Assembly (NCBI GenBank): GCA_905221605.1
Contig: CAJNDS010002120.1
Location: 344,501-408,500 of the forward strand
From: Symbiodinium natans
Taxonomy: Eukaryota > Sar > Dinophyceae > Suessiales > Symbiodiniaceae
Reading direction: 5' to 3'
Length of the DNA stretch: 64,000 nt
Part shown: positions 19,086-28,368 of the stretch, one piece after another
Layout of the letters: every line of letters starts with the position of its first letter
Position numbering within the stretch: position 1 is the first letter of the stretch
Notes under the pieces: model-generated
Told to the model about the DNA's origin: nothing
Databases searched by the model: none
What the model saw: the letters and a program-made list of their open reading frames with translations, nothing else
Translations under genes and position numbers: made by a program

Positions 19086-19294
19086 GGGGGCGTGGGTGAG
19101 GCGGGTGGGAGAGTAGCACGCACGCCAGCTACGGGCTACTGCCTACGGAGCTGTGGCTACAGCTTCTACGGATTCGATGTGAAACCAACGAGCCCAGCAG
19201 GGCCGAGACTGAAGAGTCTGTCAAGCAGGTCAAAGCACGGCAGTGCACACAACTGCTCATGGCACCCGGGCCAGAGCAGGGAGTGGTGGGTGGG
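19086..19294. other. A2-B2 spacer of DIRS-B
   Basis: 209 bases between A2 and B2 with no match elsewhere in the window and no ORF I would call. It corresponds in position to the 576-base spacer of DIRS-A, which does hold an ORF. Confidence 0.7.
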
Positions 19295-19591
19295 TAAAAT
19301 TTTCTCTGTGGCGCTCACACTTGAGCACTGCGTTGCAAGCCGGGATGGCAACCCGTTTAAGAAAATTTCTGCACATGAAGGAAAACACAAGTCAAGCAAA
19401 ACGTGACCCACAAAACTGCATTGCACATCAATCACACTCACGCGCACAGGCAGTGATGCATTGTGCCCTCAAAGCTTGCACAGGTGACCAACGGCATATG
19501 TCCAAGAAAATCTCAGTTTGAAAACGCTCGTACCCTCGCTGTCCTAAAATGAAAAAGGGATCGTAGATGCGCTTGCTTTCTACTGGATCCC
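19295..19591 (-). repeat. DIRS-B internal repeat A2
   Basis: 297 bases, nearly identical to A1 (26259-26555), abutting B1 at 19591/19592. On the minus strand it begins GGGATCC. Confidence 0.95.
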
Positions 19592-19769
19592 TTTTCATAA
19601 AAGGATTTTCAAACCACCAAGAAAACTCTAAGAGGTCTTGAAAGGGAATTGCAAAGCTCAGCACTCACATGAAGGTGCAATCGCAAAGCAACGGATCCCA
19701 CATGCCTGAAAGCTCGGATGCACTCTTTTTGTCGCATGGGGCGAAACGGATCTGGCGTCCGCCCCCTTC
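19592..19769 (-). repeat. DIRS-B internal repeat B1
   Basis: 178 bases beginning 9 bases after the RT2 stop codon and running directly into A2. Partner of B2 at 18908-19085. Confidence 0.95.
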
Positions 19770-19778
19770 ACCCCACTT

Positions 19779-21839
19779 TCAAATTTTTCCAAGGGCGCCA
19801 AGATCCACAAGGTCAAAACCACTTATGGGACACGAGGGAGTGACCCTGCGACATTGAGCCTTATGCAGAAACTCGAAGGCAGCACGTGACGGCTCGTCTG
19901 CGACATTGCTTGGACTCGCCACACGGGCGAACCACGTCCAGGAAGGGGAAAGCTTCTCCGACTCCTCGAAAGAAAGGAGGATTTCCCGCACGTGAGGGTT
20001 GGCAGAGGTGCCCTTTATGTAGGAGTCTTGTGCCTGCACATTATCGATGAAAAACAAAGCGCGCTGCGAAGCAATGAACTGGTGCCAGACTCGCCTTGCC
20101 ACGGCAACTGCATATGATTCAACCGGCCCGATAATGTGTCGCATCGTGGAGGTCCATTTGCTGATCAAGTGATCGGGAACAAGTGAACCAAAGCACGAAT
20201 GCAGCCTACCTTGCACTACGAGGACCCCACCAATCGAGTGCACCTCACCCTCACTGGCGCCATCCGTAAAGACGTGCACAACATGGCTTGCCACTCCACA
20301 AGGCACCTGGCGAGGCTCACAAGCACGGAGACGCGCAATGAACAGACGCAGCGATTCCCGTGCTGCATCGTCCAAGACCAATTCATCGGAACAATGCCCC
20401 TTTGCCCACGAGCGAATGTCCGCCATGATCAAACGGCCCGACTTGCCAAGTATGTATGAATCAGTGTAGTGGAGCCGACCCATGAGACTGAGGTAACGCT
20501 TTCGAGAGATCACTCCCTCGCGCAGAAACTCTTCAAGAGACACGACGAGTTCCTCAGCACGACCAGGCTTGTTCCTTACGAGCACCAAACCCTCATCACA
20601 CCTTGAACAATCAACCTCAACCCCCAACATGGTGGCAGCAGGCTGGAAGGGGCTAAGCTTGTCGTCAGCAAAGGCGAACCCGAGAAGGGAACACAAGGCA
20701 GTCATTGTACTCATGGTATTGTCTGAAATGGCACTCGGTGACATTGCAGGGAAGTCGTCGAAAAAGTTTCCCCATGGGATCAAAAGCTCAACCCCCAACC
20801 TCCACAACAACCTCGAGAGACGGTTGAAATGCAGCACCGAGGCCGCGCTGCCAAAAGGCAACGCCTTCGACTCGAAAAGGCCCGGCACCAGCGTATCAGG
20901 GTTAAGCAAAGCGATAACTGCCCAAGCTCGCGAGTCGGCCGACACTGCGAACTGCTTGTAGGCAGCTCGAAGATCAAGCGTGGTCAGAAGCGGCTGATGC
21001 CCTGCCTTCTTCCAACCAGGATGCACACGGCCCTTGAGCACAAGCCCCGAGGAAAGCACGAGCTCACAATCATGCCCCCCACACATGGCCCTTGCCCAAA
21101 TGCGGCAGGTGCAGATAAGTTGATCAAGCGCATTCAAGTCCAGCTTATCCATAGAACCAAAGGCAAGATTCACCTTGTTCTCGGTGAAATCATCAACAGG
21201 CCGCAGCTTGCGCCCGGCAGCAGAAGTCTGCTCCACCCCGAAACGCCGAGTGGGCAACCAGCCAGAGGGATGCCTATCGTCCAGCTGCTGCGACGACAGA
21301 GGTCCCTCCAACATACCACTCTCCACCTCCTGCATCGTCTTTTCCCACAGCTCACGCGCATTGCGATCCACGGACGACGATTTCACCTTACCCAGTAGGG
21401 CTGGCCTAAGAAATTTTGTGGCAGCAAGAAAGTCATCCTTCGGAAGCTTCGGAGGCCTGGGCTCAAGCGCGAAAACTCCCGTGTGCTTTGCATGCCCCAC
21501 CAAATCAAAGCCCTTCCTAAGCTCAGCGAAAACGCCCATGTCAACCCAGCCGATTGACGACGCAATCTTCTCAAGAAGCAGGAGCCTTTTGCCTTGCAAC
21601 ACCTTCGCAACCTCAGGGTCTAACGACTTGCGAAGGCCAGCTTCCTCGGCCTCAAGGTCGCGAGCCCACTGGGTCCACTTCTTGAGCAGCTTTGCCCTAC
21701 GATCCACTACCCAAGCAGGCCCTTTGGTCAGCATGTCAAAAAGGCACCGTTTGAGCACATCAGGCGCAGCATGCAGCTGATCAAAGGGATGCTCAACGTT
21801 CAGGCATTCTTCCACAAATTCTTCGGGGGAAGCATACAC
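19779..21839 (-). CDS. DIRS-B reverse transcriptase/RNase H (main part)
   Basis: About 686 codons. The frame opens with a GTG and no nearby ATG, because it is the continuation of the ORF at 21800-22405 after a -1 shift. It shows RT motifs (RKLRPVDDF, TTLDLRAAYKQF, KALPFGS, catalytic FFDD) then the DIRS-type RNase H (VFTDGAS, FIDNVQAQD, VASPSNVADEPSR). Same layout as the DIRS-A RT but clearly diverged, so the two elements are different families of one lineage. It would copy the element RNA and remove the template. If the shift is a mutation, this copy is non-autonomous. Confidence 0.92.
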   Translation of the reverse strand: MYASPEEFVEECLNVEHPFDQLHAAPDVLKRCLFDMLTKGPAWVVDRRAKLLKKWTQWARDLEAEEAGLRKSLDPEVAKVLQGKRLLLLEKIASSIGWVDMGVFAELRKGFDLVGHAKHTGVFALEPRPPKLPKDDFLAATKFLRPALLGKVKSSSVDRNARELWEKTMQEVESGMLEGPLSSQQLDDRHPSGWLPTRRFGVEQTSAAGRKLRPVDDFTENKVNLAFGSMDKLDLNALDQLICTCRIWARAMCGGHDCELVLSSGLVLKGRVHPGWKKAGHQPLLTTLDLRAAYKQFAVSADSRAWAVIALLNPDTLVPGLFESKALPFGSAASVLHFNRLSRLLWRLGVELLIPWGNFFDDFPAMSPSAISDNTMSTMTALCSLLGFAFADDKLSPFQPAATMLGVEVDCSRCDEGLVLVRNKPGRAEELVVSLEEFLREGVISRKRYLSLMGRLHYTDSYILGKSGRLIMADIRSWAKGHCSDELVLDDAARESLRLFIARLRACEPRQVPCGVASHVVHVFTDGASEGEVHSIGGVLVVQGRLHSCFGSLVPDHLISKWTSTMRHIIGPVESYAVAVARRVWHQFIASQRALFFIDNVQAQDSYIKGTSANPHVREILLSFEESEKLSPSWTWFARVASPSNVADEPSRAAFEFLHKAQCRRVTPSCPISGFDLVDLGALGKI

Positions 21840-22405
21840 ACCACGGGCAAGAGAACTCCCTTCTGCTGCTGGCCATTGACCTGTCGAGAGACAGTGCCAG
21901 AGTCAGTGGCCACCCAAATTTCACCCCTCTCGAAACTCGACAAAGGAACCACCAAATTGGGCACACAAGAATTCTGCTGATCACGGTGGGGTTTAGTGCG
22001 AACCCCTTCAAAAACCACAACTGAAGTGAACTTATGCCCTGGGGCAGATTGGCGCACGAACGATGCAAAGACGCGGGACGCCTGAGGGAAAACAGCAACA
22101 TTCGTACGCAACCCAACCTTGACCCGAGCGAACGCTCCGGTAGCAAAGGCCTTGCCCTCAGTTCCACGCTGGGGCGCGGCCATTGGCAACATCTCAAAAA
22201 GCTGCAAAACATCGCTCGCCTCAAGCCACGGCTTCTTGAGCAGCTGAGACGCAAAAGCTTCGGGGTTGCTGGAAAGCGGCTGAGGCGGAACTGAGGCCGA
22301 GCACGGGACATGTTTCGGTGATGACTCCCCTTCAGGGATCTCATCATCGGAAGAAGAGAGCACAAGCTCCTCACCAAGCTGTGCTACATCTTTGTCATCA
22401 GTCAC
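21800..22405 (-). CDS. N-terminal part of the DIRS-B RT polyprotein, 2OG-oxygenase-like
   Basis: 201 residues starting 25 bases after the gag stop; it ends at a stop 40 bases inside the RT frame. An acidic Ser-rich start is followed by a domain with FTSVVVFEGVRT, PHRDQQNSCVPN and VPLSSFERGEIWV. The H-x-D ahead of an Asn-containing turn and a FxxGEIWV strand resembles the core of 2-oxoglutarate/Fe(II) oxygenases (double-stranded beta helix), but the distal His and the Arg were not located, so the fold call is tentative. The DIRS-A polyprotein has a different N-terminal domain here. A one-base change between 21800 and 21839 would fuse this ORF to the RT. Confidence 0.75.
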   Translation of the reverse strand: MTDDKDVAQLGEELVLSSSDDEIPEGESSPKHVPCSASVPPQPLSSNPEAFASQLLKKPWLEASDVLQLFEMLPMAAPQRGTEGKAFATGAFARVKVGLRTNVAVFPQASRVFASFVRQSAPGHKFTSVVVFEGVRTKPHRDQQNSCVPNLVVPLSSFERGEIWVATDSGTVSRQVNGQQQKGVLLPVVCMLPPKNLWKNA

Positions 22406-22429
22406 GTGGACCTGCGCCTCAGAGCCTAG

Positions 22430-23752
22430 TCACTCCCTCTTATGCTTGGGGCAATTTGTATAGACATGATCCCGCTTGAAGCAACCTTTGATGCAACAAA
22501 TGTGAAGACCACGATCGCACTTGCCACTAGTGACGGTACGCTGACACCGCCCCAAGTTGTGGTCGAAGCAGATGGGCAAGCCCCGGGTGGTGACCGGCAC
22601 CCCATCGGACAGCTCAGCAGGCATACGAACATTTCCCTTGCCTTTACCTTTCCCTTTACCCCTACCGCGACCCTTCAAACCCCTGCGGTCATCATAGGGC
22701 CCAGGCCGTGGATGCAAAGGAGCTGGCGGAGGCAAGGGCAAGGGTTGCAGCAGGTGAGTGACATTGTTGCAAGACATGGCGTCACTCCAAATGCGATCGA
22801 CCGGTCGTCCGGAAGCCACCACCTGAATCCCCTGGCGGGTCCGATCAGCTGCTTCAACAAAAACCTGCCTGTCCGCCTGGATGAGTTGCTGGAGCGTGAC
22901 ACGGGCATACTGGTCGGGCGGATCCCGAAATCGAGCCTGAAACAACGCCTCAGACCAACGCTCATGCTCCGCAAAGCTCAGAATGCCAGCTTGGTCCAGC
23001 GCAAGCCCACGACGTGTAAGTGCATGCTTAAGCAAAAGGTCAGTGGACACATCGGCCTCCACTTTCACGGCTTGCGACCTAAGAGACACGTGCCCCGTGC
23101 CATCCACAGCAAGCATCTTGTCATCCCGGTCCTTCTTGAACTTCACTTCATCATCCCGGCAGGGACAAGACTGCAAAGGTAGGTATGAAAGAGAATTATC
23201 CTCATACATCTGAACACAACGATCGATGACCGAATGACCCGGGAGAGTAGGGCCATGGATGTTCAAGCCAGCAAGCCTGACTTGTTGCCGCTGAAGCCTA
23301 TCGGCTCGATCGGGAGCCGCCAACCGCCTCGGAGCAGAATCTTCCGTTCGTTCAACCTGCACCTGAAGCTCTGAGACAGTGAGGTTGTAGCTCTCATGAA
23401 GAAGCCTGCGCAGCACGCTCAACTCTGCCACATTAGCAGCGCGCCCCAACACACCAGCAACTGCATCGGTAAAAGGGGACTCGTCAGTGTTGCCGGGCAC
23501 GAACGCACTAATGAAGGCAAATTTGCTCATGCAATCAATGCCAGCATCAGTGAACTTCTTCAAAACGTCAGCGGCCAACCCCAAGGCCGTCGCCCTGGAA
23601 GAAAAGTTTGCCTTGCTCTCGGTGATGGCCATGGCGAATGGTCCTGCAAGTGCACTACACGATCCTTCAGCCAAAACTGTATGCTCAAGTTTACACTCAC
23701 AACCACAAGGCATTGTCGTATGCAAATCGCAACATTCACGGAACCACAGCAC
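22430..23752 (-). CDS. DIRS-B gag-like protein with CCCH-type zinc finger
   Basis: 440 codons from the first methionine, but the likely start is the ATG at 23632 (MAITESKANF), giving about 400 residues, which matches the gag of DIRS-A. The body is helical, then a Pro-rich stretch, a GKGKGKGKG basic tract and a C-terminal Cys/His cluster (CFDHNLGRC, GKC, HICCIKGC, CP). It resembles the RNA-binding CCCH finger of gag-like ORFs in split-repeat elements and probably packages element RNA. It lies between the recombinase and the RT, and the RT ORF starts 25 bases after its stop. Confidence 0.85.
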   Translation of the reverse strand: MLWFRECCDLHTTMPCGCECKLEHTVLAEGSCSALAGPFAMAITESKANFSSRATALGLAADVLKKFTDAGIDCMSKFAFISAFVPGNTDESPFTDAVAGVLGRAANVAELSVLRRLLHESYNLTVSELQVQVERTEDSAPRRLAAPDRADRLQRQQVRLAGLNIHGPTLPGHSVIDRCVQMYEDNSLSYLPLQSCPCRDDEVKFKKDRDDKMLAVDGTGHVSLRSQAVKVEADVSTDLLLKHALTRRGLALDQAGILSFAEHERWSEALFQARFRDPPDQYARVTLQQLIQADRQVFVEAADRTRQGIQVVASGRPVDRIWSDAMSCNNVTHLLQPLPLPPPAPLHPRPGPYDDRRGLKGRGRGKGKGKGKGNVRMPAELSDGVPVTTRGLPICFDHNLGRCQRTVTSGKCDRGLHICCIKGCFKRDHVYTNCPKHKRE

Positions 23753-23996
23753 CGTACAGCCACATTTTCAAGTCATGGTTGACTTCCATCCAAAACCGCG
23801 TGCCCCGGTTAACCTGAGCACTTTCAGCTCGCCGAGTGGACCGGCACACCAAAGCACCGCGAGCACCGGTGCAACTGCTCACATAATCAAACTTCACCGC
23901 GAGGAACGGTGAGTGCATAGCCGAGTCTATCCGGCTGCGTCACAAAGACACGACCCATGCGCCGAGTGATCCGGCTGCCCCTCAGTTGAGCCGGGC

Positions 23997-25535
23997 TCAC
24001 TTGAAACAATTCAAGCACATGTCAGCCATAAACCTTGGTTTCTCACTGAGCCTCTCGAACTTTCGCGTGCACGCCTTTCCGCACTTCAGCCGATTCCCAC
24101 TCTCGTCAGCGAGGCGGTGCAACTTCCTTGAAGTTATATGGCGAACATAAACCAGAGCATCAGGATCCTGAACCACAAGTTCAGCCCAAGGCGGCACAAC
24201 CTGATCAGCGGCCGCTTCCTCTGCTCTCAAGTCTTGCACGTTGTCCTCTTCATCGAGCGAAACTTCGGATTCCGATGGCTCCTCAACGAACTCAGGCCCA
24301 GGCTCCCTCTGCGGCTGGGTCGGGAAGTAACCCGACCGCGTGACATCCGGCAAAAACAGGCCTTGTCTGATGTCCTGGATGACAGCCTCCAGCGACCTCA
24401 GGGCTGGAGACACATTGTCACGCCCATAAACGTGCATCATCTCATCCTGCGGAGCCTTGTGATAACCCAAAACACGCCGATGCAGAGGATCAACTCCGTG
24501 CTTCGACAGCCAAGAAAGACACGTGCATTTGCAGCTGTGAGTCCCGAGCTTGCGTGCCTCAGGGAAGCCACGAGAAATAAGAATCCCCCGGAGCCATGCA
24601 GCGGCCACCGTAGCTGAAGGGGGGACCGGAGCCCAACCCCCTTCTAGCCCTCGACTCGGCAGCAAAGGAAAGTCCTCGCCTTCAGGGATGCCCATGTCCT
24701 CGCGGAGACCTAACCAAGTCTTGAACCAAGGAACTGCAGTCAGGCCGAAAAGTGGCCCTACCATCGGGAGCAGAGCCGTCTTCCTTTCCAGCGAGAAACT
24801 CGTCTTTGTCCTTGAAGCTTCCCCTTGAAAATATCCTGTCAAGCGGCCAGCAAAACCTTCAGGCTCATCGATTGCAAGATTCTTCAGACCTTGGGCATCG
24901 CTATACCTTGCTCGAAGGAAAACACAAACGAGGAAGAACCCCGCACACAGCCTGTCGATATCTCCTTCACGTTCGGAGATCACCAATCTCTCAAGGGCCT
25001 TCACCATGTCAACGGTGAGGGGTGGCTTCTGCCGTCGCTTCCTTTTGTTCAGGAACATCGAACGAGCCAAGCCCCCAAACCGACCACTGCTCAGAACATC
25101 AGAAACATTCTCAACGCCCAGCACAAATTTGCAAAATGCAAGTGCAGACATCAGCGCCTTTCCGAATGACGGCGCACAAGTGCTCTCGGATTCAAGCAGA
25201 AAATCATACAAAAGCGCCTCGCTGAAGGGTAAGGGCTTGCACTGGCGAGCCTTGGCCCAGGCAACAAACCTGATGAGAGGCCCAGCACGGCTGTGCAAGG
25301 TACCTGCTGATTTGCCGGAAAAAGTGTGCAGAAGGCCCTGAGAAATCGCCTCGTCATTTCCCACGAAAGCAGCACACCGCCTACCGACGTCAAAAGACAA
25401 AGGATCCTCAACCACTAAAGCAACCCACTTTTGTATGGCAGCACTAAGCCTCCTCTCAAGGTGAGCACCCCAAGAATCGTCCAAACGGACCCGGGAAATC
25501 GCAATCTTCGTGACTGCAGCAACGGTTGGCGTCAC
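23997..25535 (-). CDS. DIRS-B tyrosine recombinase
   Basis: About 512 codons. N-terminal SAM-like DNA-binding part (around residues 65-170, GTLHSRAGPLIRFVAWAKAR), then the catalytic part: first arginine in LRARYSDAQ (near 208-210), GTHSCK (around 331-336) at the H-x-x-R/K position, LGYHK and the nucleophile region MHVYGRD (Y near 370). A Cys-rich tail follows (CGKAC, CLNCF). This enzyme inserts the circular DNA form of DIRS-order elements without target duplication, matching the clean insertion seen for DIRS-B. It is the first large ORF of the element; gag follows. The start is a GTG and may lie downstream at an ATG. Confidence 0.9.
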   Translation of the reverse strand: MTPTVAAVTKIAISRVRLDDSWGAHLERRLSAAIQKWVALVVEDPLSFDVGRRCAAFVGNDEAISQGLLHTFSGKSAGTLHSRAGPLIRFVAWAKARQCKPLPFSEALLYDFLLESESTCAPSFGKALMSALAFCKFVLGVENVSDVLSSGRFGGLARSMFLNKRKRRQKPPLTVDMVKALERLVISEREGDIDRLCAGFFLVCVFLRARYSDAQGLKNLAIDEPEGFAGRLTGYFQGEASRTKTSFSLERKTALLPMVGPLFGLTAVPWFKTWLGLREDMGIPEGEDFPLLPSRGLEGGWAPVPPSATVAAAWLRGILISRGFPEARKLGTHSCKCTCLSWLSKHGVDPLHRRVLGYHKAPQDEMMHVYGRDNVSPALRSLEAVIQDIRQGLFLPDVTRSGYFPTQPQREPGPEFVEEPSESEVSLDEEDNVQDLRAEEAAADQVVPPWAELVVQDPDALVYVRHITSRKLHRLADESGNRLKCGKACTRKFERLSEKPRFMADMCLNCFK

Positions 25536-26258
25536 TGGAATAAAATCACAGGCACAAGAGACGGCACTGGTGGGAACATGCCTCGTGACCTAACCACACC
25601 GGTAAAGAGCACTGAAGAAGGCCTCAACCGAAAATCCCAAGACCGAGAATAGCCCGTCTTATTAACCTTGCGAGTGCAGGCAGCCAAATGAGCCTCATAA
25701 TCCTGAACAGGCACCTCTGCCTGCCTCCGCCGGTCGCTGTCCTCAGGCACACGAAGGGACCCAGTACCCAAACCCCCAGCTAGCAAATCTTCTGGGGCAC
25801 GAGGGGGCTGAGCCATGTGGATAAAGGGCACTAAACAGACAGCTGGAGAAGCTGTCGGGCGCACGCGTGCGGCCCGCGGCCGGAGCAAGCAAGTGCAAGC
25901 CAACTGGAAGGCTGGAGCCAGAGGAGCACGCGGGCCCCTTCCCTGGAACTGAGAAGCACTCCGCAAAGAGAACCCTCAAGAACGTACGTGAAGAGACTAG
26001 GGGGGGCCTCCAGGCTGCGCTCGAGTGATGCAAGGTGGAACGAGCGAGGCCTGATGCTGAGCGCCTGAAAGGCAGGCGCCTGAACGACAGGCACGGGTGG
26101 CCAGTCCCCGCTGAGGGAACTCTCCTCTGAACTCGAGGTGCTGTCCATCCACCGAGAGCACACAGGCCCCCGGCTTGCACGACCCCTAAGGGGAGACCAC
26201 TAGCACCTCGAACCTCTAGCACGGCACCCTTACGGGAGTAGCGGAGGCTCAACACTCC
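25536..26258. other. Leader region of DIRS-B
   Basis: About 720 bases between A1 and the recombinase. Three minus-strand frames are open for long stretches (25532-25966, 25743-26411, 25831-26163), all Arg/Ser/Pro-rich and none recognisable, so I cannot choose one. The 25532-25966 frame ends over the recombinase start and includes an ATG before AQPPRAPEDLLAG. The equivalent region of DIRS-A holds three ORFs. Confidence 0.45.
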
Positions 26259-26555
26259 TAAAATTTTCTCTGTGGCGCTCACACTTGAGCACTGCGTTGC
26301 AAGCCGGGATGGCAACCCGTTTAAGAAAATTTCTGCACATGAAGGAAAACACAAGTCAAGCAAAACGTGACCCACAAAACTGCATTGCACATCAATCACA
26401 CTCACGTGCACAGGCAGTGATGCATTGTGCCCTCAAAGCTTGCACAGGTGACCAACGGCATATGTCCAAGAAAATCTCAGTTTGAAAACGCTCGTACCCT
26501 CGCTGTCCTAAAATGAAAAAGGGATCGTAGATGCGCTTGCTTTCTACTGGATCCC
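26259..26555 (-). repeat. DIRS-B terminal repeat A1
   Basis: 297 bases forming the 5' end of DIRS-B. On the minus strand it starts GGGATCC right after codon GCT of the DIRS-A RT ORF, and it supplies the false stop (TAG at 26546-26544) that now ends that ORF. Confidence 0.95.
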
Positions 26556-26903
26556 AGCCACACGGGCCTGCCCAGCAAAACATTGAAGGATCGCACGGGT
26601 AGGTCCCCCGTGCTGTTCGTTCGAGAAAAATTGTTGCGGCTGTGTAGCCGGAGAACACTGCTCACTCCGAGAGGATGTCTCCTCGCCGGTCTGGAAAACT
26701 GGCAGTGTTGGGGCCGACAGCACCGAAGCCTTCGAAAAAGAACATTCAACCTCACGCTCAAAACTTTCGGCAACCCCAACTGCAGATACGGGGTCCAATC
26801 CCGCACCTGAAGGTAAGGCCTCCATACCGACCTCCTGGGTCGAAGCAGAGATGACACCACTAACGGATTCATCCTGAGGAACCATCTCAACATCCTGAGC
26901 CAT
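26556..26903 (-). CDS. DIRS-A RT polyprotein, N-terminal 116 codons (severed)
   Basis: Starts with MAQDVEMVPQDES, 28 bases after the gag stop, and has an acidic low-complexity region ending in CFAGQARVA at the DIRS-B boundary. Across the insertion the frame continues directly at 18907. The FAG motif followed by a hydrophobic helix resembles methyltransferase motif I; DIRS elements are known to carry methyltransferase-like domains, so this may be a degenerate one. Confidence 0.88.
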
Positions 26904-26933
26904 CGAAGTCTCGTCAAGACCAGGATCCCCGAG

Positions 26934-28262
26934 TCACAGCTTCTTAGGTTTCAACGGGCACTTGGTAACCGGGTGGTCGCCACCACACTTGTAGATGATG
27001 CACCCATGATCACCCTTCTGACAATTAGCATCGGTGCACCCGCTGAGGTTGAACCCGTAGCAGACCTTGTTGCCCTTCTTGTTCCATGCGGACGCTCCCT
27101 GGTAACGCAGGCCCTCGGGTAGCCATTCCGACTTGCCAGCCCCGTAACCTTTCCCTATGCCAGCCTTCTCCTTGCCCTTCGGCGAGGGTTTGCCCTTCCC
27201 GGGCCATGACTCGAAACCCCTAGGGCTCCAAAAAGACTTCCCTTTGCCCGGCTTGCCCTTATTTGGAGCATTCTCATACGGATGACTACGATTGCCTTTT
27301 CCCAATCGCAACTTTCCTCCGCCTTCAAAATCCCCCAAAGGAAGGAGCGCAACGATCAAATCGTAATCCTGCAGCACCGAAGATATCCTGGCATCCAAAG
27401 GCAAAGTTCCCGATGCGTCTGCACGCACCTCCGCTCCTGCCTCGGCCATCTTTGCGAATGCCAACTTGTCAGCTCGCAGGATCTGCCTCAAGGAAACCTT
27501 ACGATAACCTTGTTGAGCTGGTTTGGTGAGGTACTTGAAAAGCGAGGAGACGTAGGCCTCATGCTTGTCCCAACTAATCAACCTGGCGAATGCATATGCA
27601 ACTCCACGCCGTCTAAGGGCGTTTAGCACCTGGAGAGATCCCTCGATATCACGATCTTCCATGCCAGAGGACTCCGTAACTTTGAGTTTGCCCCCTTCGA
27701 GAGAGAGGCTGGTGGTCAACGGCTTCAAGTTCTGAACTTCCTCCTCGCGGCTGTGGCATTTTTCCGGGCCAATGTACTTAAGGCATCGATTCTCCCACTG
27801 CTGAACGGTCATGTCCAACAAGGCATGACTAGGCTCCAACTGTCCAGTCAAGGAAATCCCCGAAAGCTGAGTGCGCAACTGGTCCATGCGTGCATTTCGC
27901 TCAGCGAGCCCCACCTTCTTAGGTGAAACCCCTTCGGATGGTTCCGCCATGTCCTTGAGGGAGGCTACCAACATCGTCTGGGCCTCAAGAATCACCCGTC
28001 TCAGTGATGCCTTTTCGCCCACCGTAAGGTCCGCCAATACTGATGTACTCCATGTGTCGAAGTCGGATTGAGCCAGGAGTTGCCCCGGCTGGCCCACGCA
28101 AAAAGCTAGCTGAGCCAAGGCTTTGACCCCTTTGGCAGTCAGCGCGTCAACGACCCGCTTGGTTAACAAAATCTCCTCTGCTCTCTGAAGGAAGTAAGGG
28201 GCCGAGTCCACTGAACTTGTCATGGCCGCTACAAGCTGTACGAGCCAAACAAACACTCGCAA
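26934..28262 (-). CDS. DIRS-A gag-like protein with CCCH-type zinc finger
   Basis: 442 codons from the first methionine; the ATG at 28223 (MTSSVDSAPYFL) is the better start by comparison with DIRS-B. Helical body, Gly/Lys-rich linker (GKGKGK motifs), then a Cys/His cluster (VCYGFNLSGC, NCQKGDHGC, YKCGGDHPVTKCP). The order and spacing follow the DIRS-B gag, though residues are largely diverged. Expected to bind element RNA. Intact, unlike its neighbours on either side, which carry the two nested insertions. Confidence 0.85.
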   Translation of the reverse strand: MRVFVWLVQLVAAMTSSVDSAPYFLQRAEEILLTKRVVDALTAKGVKALAQLAFCVGQPGQLLAQSDFDTWSTSVLADLTVGEKASLRRVILEAQTMLVASLKDMAEPSEGVSPKKVGLAERNARMDQLRTQLSGISLTGQLEPSHALLDMTVQQWENRCLKYIGPEKCHSREEEVQNLKPLTTSLSLEGGKLKVTESSGMEDRDIEGSLQVLNALRRRGVAYAFARLISWDKHEAYVSSLFKYLTKPAQQGYRKVSLRQILRADKLAFAKMAEAGAEVRADASGTLPLDARISSVLQDYDLIVALLPLGDFEGGGKLRLGKGNRSHPYENAPNKGKPGKGKSFWSPRGFESWPGKGKPSPKGKEKAGIGKGYGAGKSEWLPEGLRYQGASAWNKKGNKVCYGFNLSGCTDANCQKGDHGCIIYKCGGDHPVTKCPLKPKKL

Positions 28263-28368
28263 ACAGAGACCTCACACCCGAGTCTGCGAGCTGGCATGAC
28301 GGCAAACTCACCCTGCTATTTTCCAACTACGCTCGTGCTCACCACCTCTCCATTAGGGGAAAGTGGCT

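Larger units (their letters stand above)
18908..26555 (-). mobile_element. DIRS-B: complete DIRS-order retroelement nested in DIRS-A
   Basis: 7,648 bases read on the minus strand: A1 (26555-26259), leader, tyrosine recombinase, CCCH gag, RT/RNase H, B1 (19769-19592), A2 (19591-19295), 209-base spacer, B2 (19085-18908). Removing 18908-26555 joins two codon boundaries (GCT at 26558-26556 and GCA at 18907-18905) and restores one open frame through the DIRS-A RT. There is no target duplication, as expected for recombinase-mediated insertion. The circle junction kept at B1-A2 reads GAAAA-GGGATCC. A1/A2 differ at one base seen (ACGCGC versus ACGTGC), B1/B2 at none, so it is recent. Confidence 0.92.

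Noticed and set aside
25743-26411. 222-codon minus-strand ORF starting inside A1 of DIRS-B
   Set aside because: Competes with two other open frames, is low-complexity and reads through a terminal repeat.
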